NCBI GenBank assembly: GCA_964352905.1 | Contig: CAYGTS010000080.1 | Coordinates: 1 to 12,032 of the forward strand | DNA: 12,032 nt | Source of the DNA: CAYGTS01 sp964352905 | Lineage (GTDB): Bacteria; Pseudomonadota; Gammaproteobacteria; JAHCLG01 | Direction of reading: 5' to 3' | In this document: positions 1 to 6,561 of the stretch, in pieces | Layout: the number at the start of each line of letters is the position of its first letter | How positions within the stretch are numbered: position 1 is the stretch's first letter | Translations under genes and position numbers: made by a program | Notes under the pieces: generated by a model | The model's database searches: none | Told to the model about the DNA's origin: nothing | Seen by the model: the letters and a program-made list of their open reading frames with translations, nothing else

Positions 1-1
1 C

Positions 2-55
2 AAATCTGAACGTTCTGGTAAATATAAAGCTAAAGGGGGTGAGCAGATACGATAA
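2..55 (+). CDS. C-terminal tail of an unidentified gene (partial)
   Basis: An open frame enters from the left edge and ends at TAA 53-55. It gives only 17 residues, ending KAKGGEQIR, rich in Lys, Arg and Gly. It converges with the integrase gene, leaving 1 nt between the two stop codons, which is a typical compact arrangement and the main reason to think it is real. It would belong to the integrated element. Too little is visible to name a family, and a chance open frame of this length is quite possible. Confidence 0.3.
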   Translation, partial: KSERSGKYKAKGGEQIR

Positions 56-56
56 A

Positions 57-1283
57 TTAAAATATAACTTGTTGCTGTGAAAGCTTTTCAACAGCATTGG
101 CTTTGTGTTCTGGTGCCAGATGCGCGTAGCGTAGTGTCATTTTGATATCGGAATGCCCCAACAACTCGCGTACAATATTTAAATTCACACCAGCCATAAC
201 TAGCTTGCTAGCAAAGTGGTGGCGCATATCATGCCAGCGAAACTGTTCAATATTCGCTGATTTTAAAATAGATGCCCAGGCTTTTTTAACATTATCAAAA
301 GGTTTATCATCTTTATTGCTAAACACATATTGAGTACTATGGGTTTGCTCTCGCCATTTTTTTAGAACTTGCAGGGCTTCGGTATTCAACGGTACATGTA
401 GAGTTTTGTTACTTTTTGCATAAACGCCTTCAACGGTAAGTATTGCTTGATCTAAATTTATATTTTCCCACTTTAGACTAAAAGTTTCACCTTGGCGCAA
501 GCCTGTATTTAAGGATAGCAAGACCATCGGTCGTAAATGATCGGCAAAAGTATGCTGACTTAAATCAGGCAACAGCTCATAACCACGTGCTAAGCGCCAC
601 TGATTGCCACTTGCACGATCTTGTTTAATCTTTTCATCACGATCTTTTAATGCTATGCGTAAACGTTGCTCTTCATCAGCCGAGAGAAAACGAATTTTAG
701 CTTTGCTATCGCTTTTGAGTAATTTTAATTTTGCCAGTGGGTGAGTATCAATAAAATCCCATAAGACAGCTTTTGACAAAGCAGCCTTAAAAGTCGCAAT
801 ATCACGGTTAGCAGTTTCAATACAGCGGCCATTCTTGAGACGTTGTGTTCGCCATTGCTCAATCAGCACGGGCGTAATTTCAGTTAACAGTTTATTTCCA
901 AATAATTTAAAGAAACATCGTTTGATATGAGCAACAGCATGAACACCAGATTTGAGCTGGGTATATGCCCAAGGAGCATATTTTTCTTCTATAAATTGGC
1001 GTAAAGTCAATTCAGATTTGGGGTTGATACGATCAATAGGGTCTTTGCCTTGAGCAACGTCTGCTAAAATAATTTTGGCTTTATCACGCGCTTGTGTAGG
1101 AGTTAAGACGTTCACGCTACCCAGATTTAATCGTCGACCTCGCTTATATTCACAGACATAAACCATTTTTCCAGATGGGTTAACTCGGATTAAAAAACCT
1201 TTTAATTTTGTATCACGGACATCATACTGCTTTGCCTGCGCTTGTAGCTTGGGCAATAGGCTGCTACTAATCAATGCTTTCAT
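57..1283 (-). CDS. P4-type tyrosine recombinase (integrase)
   Basis: Site-specific recombinase that would integrate and excise the element at the tRNA-Lys 3' end. 408 residues. The N-terminal ~85 residues match the DUF4102 DNA-binding domain (GFLIRVNPSGKMVYVCEYKRG, then LNLGSVNVLTPTQARDKA and a QGKDP ending). A SAM-like core-binding domain follows (~90-190), then the catalytic domain. The catalytic set looks complete: R263 (TGLRQGE), K290 (beta-hairpin AKSNK), H351 and R354 (HDMRHHF), H377 (GHSD) and nucleophile Y386 (LRYAHL). The frame is open back to a TTG at 1355, but I prefer ATG 1283: an AGG lies 8 nt upstream, the family N-terminus begins there, and a likely promoter occupies 1327-1355. 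No frameshift or truncation, so it may still be active. Confidence 0.93.
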   Translation of the reverse strand: MKALISSSLLPKLQAQAKQYDVRDTKLKGFLIRVNPSGKMVYVCEYKRGRRLNLGSVNVLTPTQARDKAKIILADVAQGKDPIDRINPKSELTLRQFIEEKYAPWAYTQLKSGVHAVAHIKRCFFKLFGNKLLTEITPVLIEQWRTQRLKNGRCIETANRDIATFKAALSKAVLWDFIDTHPLAKLKLLKSDSKAKIRFLSADEEQRLRIALKDRDEKIKQDRASGNQWRLARGYELLPDLSQHTFADHLRPMVLLSLNTGLRQGETFSLKWENINLDQAILTVEGVYAKSNKTLHVPLNTEALQVLKKWREQTHSTQYVFSNKDDKPFDNVKKAWASILKSANIEQFRWHDMRHHFASKLVMAGVNLNIVRELLGHSDIKMTLRYAHLAPEHKANAVEKLSQQQVIF

Positions 1284-1301
1284 TGTTTCAACCTGTTTTT
1301 T

Positions 1302-1320
1302 TGGAGTGCTAATGGAGTGC
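1302..1320. repeat. Paired 8-bp direct repeats upstream of integrase
   Basis: TGGAGTGC occurs at 1302-1309 and again at 1313-1320, an 11-bp period of about one helical turn, so both copies present on the same DNA face. They lie between the likely integrase -10 box and its start codon, around or just after the expected transcription start. This fits an operator (integrase self-repression or an excisionase/regulator) or integrase arm-type sites. The repeat is seen directly; the role is inferred. Confidence 0.6.
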
Positions 1321-1326
1321 AATTTG

Positions 1327-1355
1327 AGTATACGGCAGGGCGTTAGCATAAACAA
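1327..1355 (-). promoter_or_regulatory. Likely integrase promoter
   Basis: On the minus strand, TTGTTT (1350-1355) and TATACT (1327-1332) are separated by 17 nt. The -10 matches the consensus at 5 of 6 positions, the -35 only at 3. Transcription would start about 40 nt upstream of the ATG at 1283, right at the paired TGGAGTGC repeats. Confidence 0.45.
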
Positions 1356-1419
1356 GAAAAGAGAACAGAATCCAGGATAACATAATGAAATATAAATATA
1401 TTTTGTTCATAATTATTTA

Positions 1420-1448
1420 TTGACACTTACTCAAAAACAAGCTAATAT
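1420..1448 (+). promoter_or_regulatory. Outward promoter at the element edge
   Basis: A perfect TTGACA (1420-1425) and TAATAT (1443-1448; 4 of 6) are spaced by exactly 17 nt. The promoter points out of the element, ends 4 nt before the tRNA-Lys remnant, and would transcribe the remnant and then dus. It may replace the native tRNA promoter that integration separated from the downstream gene. It could also be a chance match in AT-rich DNA, though the -35 and spacing are better than most. Confidence 0.5.
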
Positions 1449-1452
1449 TACT

Positions 1453-1497
1453 CTTTTAATCTATTGGTCGATGGTTCGAATCCATCACGACCCACCA
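1453..1497 (+). other. Attachment site: 3' half of tRNA-Lys(UUU)
   Basis: These 45 nt match the E. coli tRNA-Lys(UUU) 3' half from memory: anticodon loop CTTTTAA (1453-1459), the 3' anticodon strand, GGTCG variable loop, the T arm with loop TTCGAAT and stem ATGG/CCAT, acceptor strand ACGACCCA and an encoded CCA (1495-1497). The preceding sequence has no D arm or matching 5' acceptor strand (expected GGGTCGT), so this is not a functional tRNA gene. It is best read as the displaced chromosomal copy left by integration, with the intact gene at the other end of the element. The identity block shared with that gene would define the core site. Confidence 0.85.
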
Positions 1498-1581
1498 TTT
1501 AAATCAAATAGTTACCTGCGTTTTATCCAAAGCTTTTTAAAGCATGTCTTTTCAGCAATGTGGATAATGAGTATAAACACC

Positions 1582-2568
1582 ATGCTAAAACCGCTCACTA
1601 TTGCTGGCAAAACCTTTTCAACTAATATCATCCAAGGTCCTTTGGCCGGTGTGAGTGCTGCGCCATTTCGGCAATTAGTGTGGCAGTATAGCCAACCTGC
1701 TTATGTTTGTAGTGAAATGATTTCCTGCAAAACCATTTTACAAGCACCGCAATTTGCACATCAGCGTTTTATTAAAAAAGCGGCAGACGAGGGGCCGTTA
1801 TGTGTGCAATTATCCACTAGCGAACCCACTGAATTAGCGCAAGCGGTAAAAATCGTTTCGGATTTTGATGTCGATTTAATCGATTTAAATTGTGGTTGTC
1901 CAGTGAAAAAAATTCGGAAAAAGAGTGCTGGCTCAAAGTTGTTGAGCGATCCATTACGTTTGTTTCATTTAATTAAAGCCATGAAAGATAATACGCACTT
2001 GCCGATTACGGTAAAAATTCGCGTGGCGGGCGATTATGATGATCATTTAAATTCCGAAATACTGCAAGTGATTAAAGATGCAGGGGCTGATGCCTTAATC
2101 GTGCATGGCCGGCATTGGACAGAAAACTATGCTAAAAAATGTCGTTATGATGAAATTGCTTATTTTGCGAATGAATTAACGATCCCTGTGATTGGTAATG
2201 GTGATGTTAGCGATCTCACCTCTCTTAAAAAAATACTAACAACCGGTTGTGCCGGCGCAATGATTTCACGTGCTGGTATGGGGCAACCGTGGTTAATGGC
2301 GAAAATGATGGCGGAATTAAATAACTTGCGCTACGACTCACCAAAAAATAATTTAAAAATTTTTCACGATCATATTGTGGGATTAGTTAATTTATTGCAC
2401 AATGAAAAAATCGCGGTTTTGCAAGCACGCAAATTTGCCAAATATTATGCGCGTGAGTTAATCAATCGTGCTGAATTTTGTGCGCAAATTGAAAAGTGTG
2501 AAAGCTTGTCAGTATTTACAGCGATATGTAATCAATTTAGTAAAAATGTATCTATTCAGCAAAGTTAA
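1582..2568 (+). CDS. tRNA-dihydrouridine synthase, DusB-like
   Basis: FMN enzyme reducing uridines in tRNA to dihydrouridine with NADPH. 328 residues from this start, normal for the family. The TIM-barrel holds the Dus signature NCGCP, with catalytic C106, followed by KKIRKKSAGSKLL, which resembles DusB (KKV-RK-AGSALL) more than DusA or DusC. FMN- and tRNA-contact elements are present: VKIR (K145), VHGR (H175), GNGD near 205-208 and SRAGMGQPWL. The frame is open back through the tRNA remnant to 1420, but that extension is not Dus-like; ATG 1582 puts the family N-terminus (PLTIAGK...) at the start. ATGs at 1567 and 1558 are alternatives; no strong Shine-Dalgarno decides. The N-terminal FMN motif reads GPLAGVSAAPFR instead of the common APMAGVTDxPFR, a mild divergence. 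Integration of the element has left it 85 nt downstream of the attachment site. Confidence 0.88.
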   Translation: MLKPLTIAGKTFSTNIIQGPLAGVSAAPFRQLVWQYSQPAYVCSEMISCKTILQAPQFAHQRFIKKAADEGPLCVQLSTSEPTELAQAVKIVSDFDVDLIDLNCGCPVKKIRKKSAGSKLLSDPLRLFHLIKAMKDNTHLPITVKIRVAGDYDDHLNSEILQVIKDAGADALIVHGRHWTENYAKKCRYDEIAYFANELTIPVIGNGDVSDLTSLKKILTTGCAGAMISRAGMGQPWLMAKMMAELNNLRYDSPKNNLKIFHDHIVGLVNLLHNEKIAVLQARKFAKYYARELINRAEFCAQIEKCESLSVFTAICNQFSKNVSIQQS

Positions 2569-2628
2569 CGGTGAGTTTACCTAGAGGCTGTTTCAATTTA
2601 ACTTTGAACGATCGTATAACAAGCACAT

Positions 2629-2776
2629 CGTCATTGCGAGCGTGGAGCGAGTGGCAGTGAGCCTGAAATAAAGATAATGTTAGCAATTGCAACGCACTCG
2701 ATAGCAAATGCAGCGTAAGTTTCACGATCGAAGATTCTTTCCCTGGATTGCCACGCGCTTCGCGCTCGCAACGACG
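2629..2776. repeat. 148-bp MITE-like palindromic repeat (family 1, copy 1)
   Basis: The ends are imperfect terminal inverted repeats: 2629-2658 (starting CGTCATTGCGAGCG) pairs with 2747-2776 (ending CGCTCGCAACGACG) at 25 of 30 positions. The right arm contains a small perfect hairpin GCGC-GAA-GCGC (read on the minus strand) and the motif GCAATCCAGGG. No coding capacity inside. The right 54 nt match 11867-11920 in inverted orientation at 46 of 54 positions with no gaps. Elements with these ends are widespread in several bacterial groups, which is established knowledge; mobilisation by a transposase in trans is inference. Confidence 0.75.
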
Positions 2777-2844
2777 GAGGAAGGGGAATCGGTCAGAATT
2801 AAACTTGCTGAAGTTACATAAAAATAAAAACAAGGATCCAAAAA

Positions 2845-3165
2845 ATGAGCTTTGCTTTCATCACGGGGGCGATAGGAGCGTCTTCAGACGAGACAACCAA
2901 GACAACTAACAGCACTGTAGAAGAAACAAGATCAACAGCACTTACTGTAGAAACACGAGAAGGAACAGTTGCACCACAGCTAATCACTCATAGTAAAGCA
3001 GTTCCTACAACAGAAACTACAACAGCGCCAATAATTGATCCCCGCAGAATGCTTGAAAGAGAATACCAAGCTGCGGCGCAAGCAAGACAGCAAAGAGTCG
3101 TCGCTCGGGCACTCTCATTTCAAGAGAGCAGCCACGCTGCTAATCACAGACCCTTAGTTGTATAG
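2845..3165 (+). CDS. Small Thr-rich hypothetical protein
   Basis: I do not recognise this 106-residue protein. Support for its being real: an intact frame in a gap between two backbone genes and a strong AAGGA (2832-2836) 8 nt before the ATG. Residues 1-12 are mildly hydrophobic (MSFAFITGAIGA) but too short and uncharged for a clear signal peptide. Residues ~13-62 are dominated by Thr, Ser, Glu and Val, low in complexity and probably disordered. Residues ~64-95 form a likely charged amphipathic helix rich in Arg, Gln and Ala (DPRRMLEREYQAAAQARQQR). No Cys or Trp. Its ACA/AGA-rich codon use differs from the neighbouring dus and glyS, suggesting recent origin or transfer. The 148-bp repeat ends 68 nt upstream. 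A secreted host-directed protein is conceivable but unsupported by any motif. Confidence 0.6.
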   Translation: MSFAFITGAIGASSDETTKTTNSTVEETRSTALTVETREGTVAPQLITHSKAVPTTETTTAPIIDPRRMLEREYQAAAQARQQRVVARALSFQESSHAANHRPLVV

Positions 3166-3167
3166 AC

Positions 3168-3196
3168 TAGACAATGCTAGTACTTTAAATTATCCT
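3168..3196 (+). promoter_or_regulatory. Possible glyS promoter
   Basis: TAGACA (3168-3173, 5 of 6) and TATCCT (3191-3196, 4 of 6) are spaced by 17 nt, putting a transcription start about 28 nt before the glyS ATG. It begins just after the stop codon of the small Thr-rich gene. Only a consensus match. Confidence 0.35.
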
Positions 3197-3230
3197 CGCT
3201 ACATTGTAAATTGAGCGAAGGTTTTAGAAT

Positions 3231-4613
3231 ATGGCTGCAAAAAATTTAGATGAAATCATTGCCTTGTGCAAACGTCGTGGCTTTATCTTTCAAAGTGGTG
3301 AAATTTACGGTGGTTTACAAGGCGTATATGACTACGGTCCACTGGGGGTAGAGCTTAAAAACAATCTTAAAGCCGCTTGGTGGCGGGCGAATGTGTATGA
3401 GCGTGATGATATGGTTGGCTTAGATTCTGCTATTTTATCGCATCGTTCGATTTTTAACTATTCAGGCCACGAAGAAACCTTTGCTGATATGATGGTTGAT
3501 TGCTACGATTGCAAAAAACGTTGGCGTGCCGATCATTTGGTTAACAATAAATGTGAAGCGTGTGGTTCTACTAATTTAACTGAACCGCGTGCCTTTAACA
3601 TGATGTTTAAAACCAGTGTAGGCCCAATTGAAGATGCGGAATCTTTTGCTTATTTGCGTCCCGAAACCGCGCAAGGTATTTTCAGTAATTTTAAAAATAT
3701 TGTTGATTCAACTTTTCAAAAAATTCCATTTGGTGTGGCGCAAATTGGTAAAGCCTTTCGTAATGAAATTACGCCACGTAATTTCATTTTTCGCGTAAGA
3801 GAATTCGAACAAATGGAAATCGAATTTTTTGTAAAACCCGGGGAAGATGATAACTGGCATGACTATTGGGTAAACACGCGTTTTGAGTGGTGGCAAAAAC
3901 AAGGTTTGCCGGCTGAAAATTTACACTTAATGAATCAAGAGAAAGAAGATTTGGCGCATTATGCCAAAAAAACCGTGGATATTTTATATCGTTTTCCCCA
4001 TGGTTTGGAAGAATTAGAAGGTGTTGCTAATCGCACCGATTTTGATTTAGGCTCGCACACCAAAAGTCAGAGCGAACTTAACTTAACCGCAAAAGTAAAG
4101 CATAATCCTGAAAGTACTGCAAAACTGGCGATCCTTGATCAGCAGCATAACGAAACATTTGTACCTTATGTCATTGAACCTTCTGCCGGCGTTGATCGTG
4201 GTGTTTTAGCAATTTTGGCTGAAGCGTATCATGAAGAGACTCTTGCCGATCAGAAAAAGCGTATTGTCTTGAAAATGAAACCGCATTTAGCGCCAATTAA
4301 AGTTGCCGTGATTCCACTTGCCAAAAACAATCCTGATATTGTCGCCAAAGCCAAAGCCATTCGACAAAAATTGCAAACCTTAGGCATTGGCCGTATTTCC
4401 TATGAAGATAGCGGCAATATTGGCAAAAGCTATCGCCGCCATGATGAAATTGGCACGCCATTATGTTTAACGATTGATTTTGAAACCATAGGCCAAGAAG
4501 GTGATCCGGCACTCGCCGATACGGTTACACTTCGTGATCGCGATACCATGCAACAATCACGGGTGAGTTTAAAAGATCTGGAAAATTATGTGCGGGAGTT
4601 TTTTTGTGATTGA
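3231..4613 (+). CDS. glyS: Glycyl-tRNA synthetase, single-chain alpha2 type
   Basis: Charges tRNA-Gly with glycine in the cytoplasm; class II synthetase. 460 residues, matching the homodimeric family. Visible in order: the N-terminal catalytic core (YGGLQGVYDYGPLGVELK); a zinc-binding-like CxxC pair, C91/C94 and C108/C111; RPETAQGIF (143-151); motif 2 FRNEITPRNFIFR (176-188) followed by EFEQMEIEFF; motif 3 EPSAGVDRGVLAIL (316-329); and an anticodon-binding domain from ~353 (HLAPIKVAVIPL) to the end. AAGG lies ~9 nt before the ATG. The gene converges with nudL across 13 nt with no clear terminator. Most gammaproteobacteria instead use the unrelated alpha2beta2 GlyQ/GlyS enzyme, so this type is noteworthy here. 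The symbol is used loosely; glyQS is applied to this type too. Confidence 0.95.
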   Translation: MAAKNLDEIIALCKRRGFIFQSGEIYGGLQGVYDYGPLGVELKNNLKAAWWRANVYERDDMVGLDSAILSHRSIFNYSGHEETFADMMVDCYDCKKRWRADHLVNNKCEACGSTNLTEPRAFNMMFKTSVGPIEDAESFAYLRPETAQGIFSNFKNIVDSTFQKIPFGVAQIGKAFRNEITPRNFIFRVREFEQMEIEFFVKPGEDDNWHDYWVNTRFEWWQKQGLPAENLHLMNQEKEDLAHYAKKTVDILYRFPHGLEELEGVANRTDFDLGSHTKSQSELNLTAKVKHNPESTAKLAILDQQHNETFVPYVIEPSAGVDRGVLAILAEAYHEETLADQKKRIVLKMKPHLAPIKVAVIPLAKNNPDIVAKAKAIRQKLQTLGIGRISYEDSGNIGKSYRRHDEIGTPLCLTIDFETIGQEGDPALADTVTLRDRDTMQQSRVSLKDLENYVREFFCD

Positions 4614-4626
4614 TTCTCAGGGGCTG

Positions 4627-5193
4627 TCAACAATCCCTAACCAACATCACCAAATCAGATAAAATAATTGCCGTTAAACCCCAAATAATCTGCCCCTGAT
4701 AGGGAATACGCAGGTTGCGCTTATCGGCAAGGTTGTGCCAATCTATTGGGTGTTGCGCAAAATAGTCTATTAAATAATTAAGCGGTAGTGAGAGTGTTGT
4801 TTCCACTTCATTGTGATCAAGCTGCAAGCTTGTTTTTTCAACAAGGCTTAAAAAAGGCGTGACTTGAAACGTGCTTGATAAAGTGGGATAGGCAGGCATT
4901 TGGCCAATCACGTTAACTTGTTTTGCCGTAATCCCTACTTCCTCCTGCATTTCACGCAGCGCAGTTGCGAGTAAATTGTTATCATGAGGTTCTTGTTTAC
5001 CACCTGGAAAAGAGATTTGGCCTTTATGATAGGCCACGTTACTCGTACGCTTAGTTAATAAAACGCTTTGATTATGTTTGAAAATGGGAATTATCACCGC
5101 TGCTTGCGCGCGATTAGGCAAAATAAGATCAATCACTTGCTTTCGTAACTGCGTTAATTGCTGTGATAAATTATCGATGCTTAAATCAAACAT
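4627..5193 (-). CDS. nudL: CoA-type Nudix hydrolase (NudL family)
   Basis: Likely hydrolyses CoA or related nucleoside diphosphates, releasing 3',5'-ADP and phosphopantetheine. 188 residues. The NuCoA signature precedes the Nudix box: LLTKRTS, then HKGQISFPGG. The Nudix box runs from G65 with REMQEEVGI (R80, E81, E84, E85), carrying Asp instead of the first Glu as is usual in this subfamily. The C-terminus (IIWGLTAIIL) is typical of NudL. I chose ATG 5193, with GAGAG about 5 nt upstream, over GTG 5199, which overlaps that GAGAG. The start overlaps the pabB stop by 8 nt (ATGTTTGA), so translation is probably coupled. pabB-nudL adjacency is also seen in E. coli. Last gene of the fumC-pabB-nudL operon. 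Confidence 0.9.
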   Translation of the reverse strand: MFDLSIDNLSQQLTQLRKQVIDLILPNRAQAAVIIPIFKHNQSVLLTKRTSNVAYHKGQISFPGGKQEPHDNNLLATALREMQEEVGITAKQVNVIGQMPAYPTLSSTFQVTPFLSLVEKTSLQLDHNEVETTLSLPLNYLIDYFAQHPIDWHNLADKRNLRIPYQGQIIWGLTAIILSDLVMLVRDC

Positions 5194-6559
5194 AGGCACT
5201 CTCTAAGGCTTTAAGCAGGTTTTGCACTTTATGCCAACTTTCCTGATATTCAGCGTCACAATCGGAATCTGCAACAATGCCACCGCCCGCCGAACAAGTG
5301 ATTTTGCCTTGTTCGCACAACAGGGTGCGGATTGCGATATTGCTATCCATGCGACCAGTGATATCGATATAACCAATCGCACCACAATAAATATTGCGCC
5401 GGCTGTTTTCGAGTTGATCGATAATTTGCATGGCTTTAATCTTAGGCGTACCAGTAATTGAACCACCCGGAAAACACACGCGCAATAAATCAAAATTGCT
5501 AACTTGGTCTTCAAGTACACCGCTTACCGTACTCACTAAATGATGAACAGCTGGGAAACTTTCGAGCGCAAATAATTTTTGTACGATCACCGAATGCGAT
5601 TTACACACGCGACTTAAATCATTACGCATTAAATCAACAATCATTAAATTTTCAGCTTTATCCTTTTCGCTGTTTAACAAATCATTTTTGTGTTGTTGAT
5701 CGATGGTTGTATTATTATCACGCGGACGCGTGCCTTTAATTGGCTTTGTTTCCACGATGTTTTTTTCCACTTTTAAAAAGCGCTCTGGCGATAAACTTAA
5801 AATAGCGCCACTTTCCGTTGTGATAAAACTCGCAAAGCTTGCAGGATTAACGCGTTTTAATTGTTGATACGCCAGCCACGGATTACCACTGTAATTTGCA
5901 CTAAAACGTTGTGTGAAATTCACTTGATAACAATCGCCCTGATAAATCGCTTCTTTAATCGTATTAAAAGCCTTAGCATAGCTTTCTTGATTAATATCAG
6001 GCGTGAAATTTGTTCGCAGTTGAAAATGATCCTGCGTCATTTTAGCTGGTGTTTTCAGGCGCAACAAAATTTCATCAAGCTTAATCGCATTTTGCCAAGG
6101 GGAGGTCACATAGGTTAAAAAAGCTTTTTTTAATTTATGATCGATAATAATTGCCCAACTGTAAAGGCCAACTACCATATCCGGTAATTGGCTATCTGCT
6201 TTGGCAATGTTTGGAATGTCTTCATAGTAACGATTTAAATCGTAACTAAAAAAGCCCAGCGCACCTACGCAAAAAGGAAGGTGATGTTTAATGAGCGGAT
6301 ATTGCTTTAAATAATGTTGTACCGTGCTTAACGGATCGGCGCTAATGATAGTGGTAAGGTTTGGGCGTTGCACTTCGGTTTTACCCTGTATGGCTTTAAG
6401 CAACACATCCGGTGCCGCACTCATAATATCATAACGACCACCGGCTGCATGTGGTTGGCAACTATCGAGTAATATCGCATGCGGTAAATCAATAAACTTA
6501 GCAAACAACACCTGTGTATTTTGCGTGTAGTTTATTTCACGTATTTCAATTTGTTGCAC
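5186..6559 (-). CDS. pabB: Aminodeoxychorismate synthase component I
   Basis: Converts chorismate and ammonia (from PabA) to 4-amino-4-deoxychorismate, the step toward p-aminobenzoate and folate. 457 residues, near E. coli PabB (453). The chorismate-binding motifs are in place: GDCYQVNFTQRF (208-219), LSPERFL (256-262), PIKGTRPR (273-280), ENLMIVDLMRND (303-314), FPGGSITGTPK (363-373) and AGGGIVADSD (424-433). K275 in PIKGT separates PabB from anthranilate synthase TrpE, which has Ala there. Starts with GTG, 2 nt after the fumC stop, with no strong Shine-Dalgarno, so it probably depends on reinitiation after fumC. No pabA or pabC is in view; glutamine amidotransferase must come from elsewhere. 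Confidence 0.95.
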   Translation of the reverse strand: MQQIEIREINYTQNTQVLFAKFIDLPHAILLDSCQPHAAGGRYDIMSAAPDVLLKAIQGKTEVQRPNLTTIISADPLSTVQHYLKQYPLIKHHLPFCVGALGFFSYDLNRYYEDIPNIAKADSQLPDMVVGLYSWAIIIDHKLKKAFLTYVTSPWQNAIKLDEILLRLKTPAKMTQDHFQLRTNFTPDINQESYAKAFNTIKEAIYQGDCYQVNFTQRFSANYSGNPWLAYQQLKRVNPASFASFITTESGAILSLSPERFLKVEKNIVETKPIKGTRPRDNNTTIDQQHKNDLLNSEKDKAENLMIVDLMRNDLSRVCKSHSVIVQKLFALESFPAVHHLVSTVSGVLEDQVSNFDLLRVCFPGGSITGTPKIKAMQIIDQLENSRRNIYCGAIGYIDITGRMDSNIAIRTLLCEQGKITCSAGGGIVADSDCDAEYQESWHKVQNLLKALESAYV

Positions 6560-6561
6560 AG

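Larger units (their letters stand above)
1..1497. mobile_element. Right end of an element integrated in tRNA-Lys
   Basis: A complete tyrosine recombinase gene lies next to an orphan 3' half of a tRNA-Lys gene, the usual architecture of a genomic island, ICE or prophage integrated in a tRNA 3' end. Since the remnant is the 3' half on the plus strand and no 5' half precedes it, the element should extend leftward out of the window to an intact tRNA-Lys on the far side. The junction lies within or at the edge of 1453-1497; sequence to the right (dus onward) looks like chromosomal backbone. The type of element cannot be told because almost none of its cargo is visible. Confidence 0.75.

Noticed and set aside
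1284..1355. Longer integrase starting at TTG 1355
   Set aside because: The extension covers the likely promoter and the direct repeats; the DUF4102 domain and a good ribosome binding site fit ATG 1283.
1453..1497. Functional tRNA gene
   Set aside because: Only the part from the anticodon loop to CCA is present; no D arm or 5' acceptor strand precedes it.
1420..1581. N-terminal extension of the dus open frame
   Set aside because: It reads through the tRNA-Lys remnant, starts at a TTG inside a probable -35 box, and has no resemblance to Dus N-termini.
2552..2833. Minus-strand 93-codon open frame
   Set aside because: It lies mostly within the palindromic repeat and overlaps the end of dus; composition is that of a translated repeat.
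4614..4626. Bidirectional terminator between glyS and nudL
   Set aside because: Only a 3-bp GGG/CCC dyad is available across the 13-nt gap and the nudL end; no stem with a T-run.
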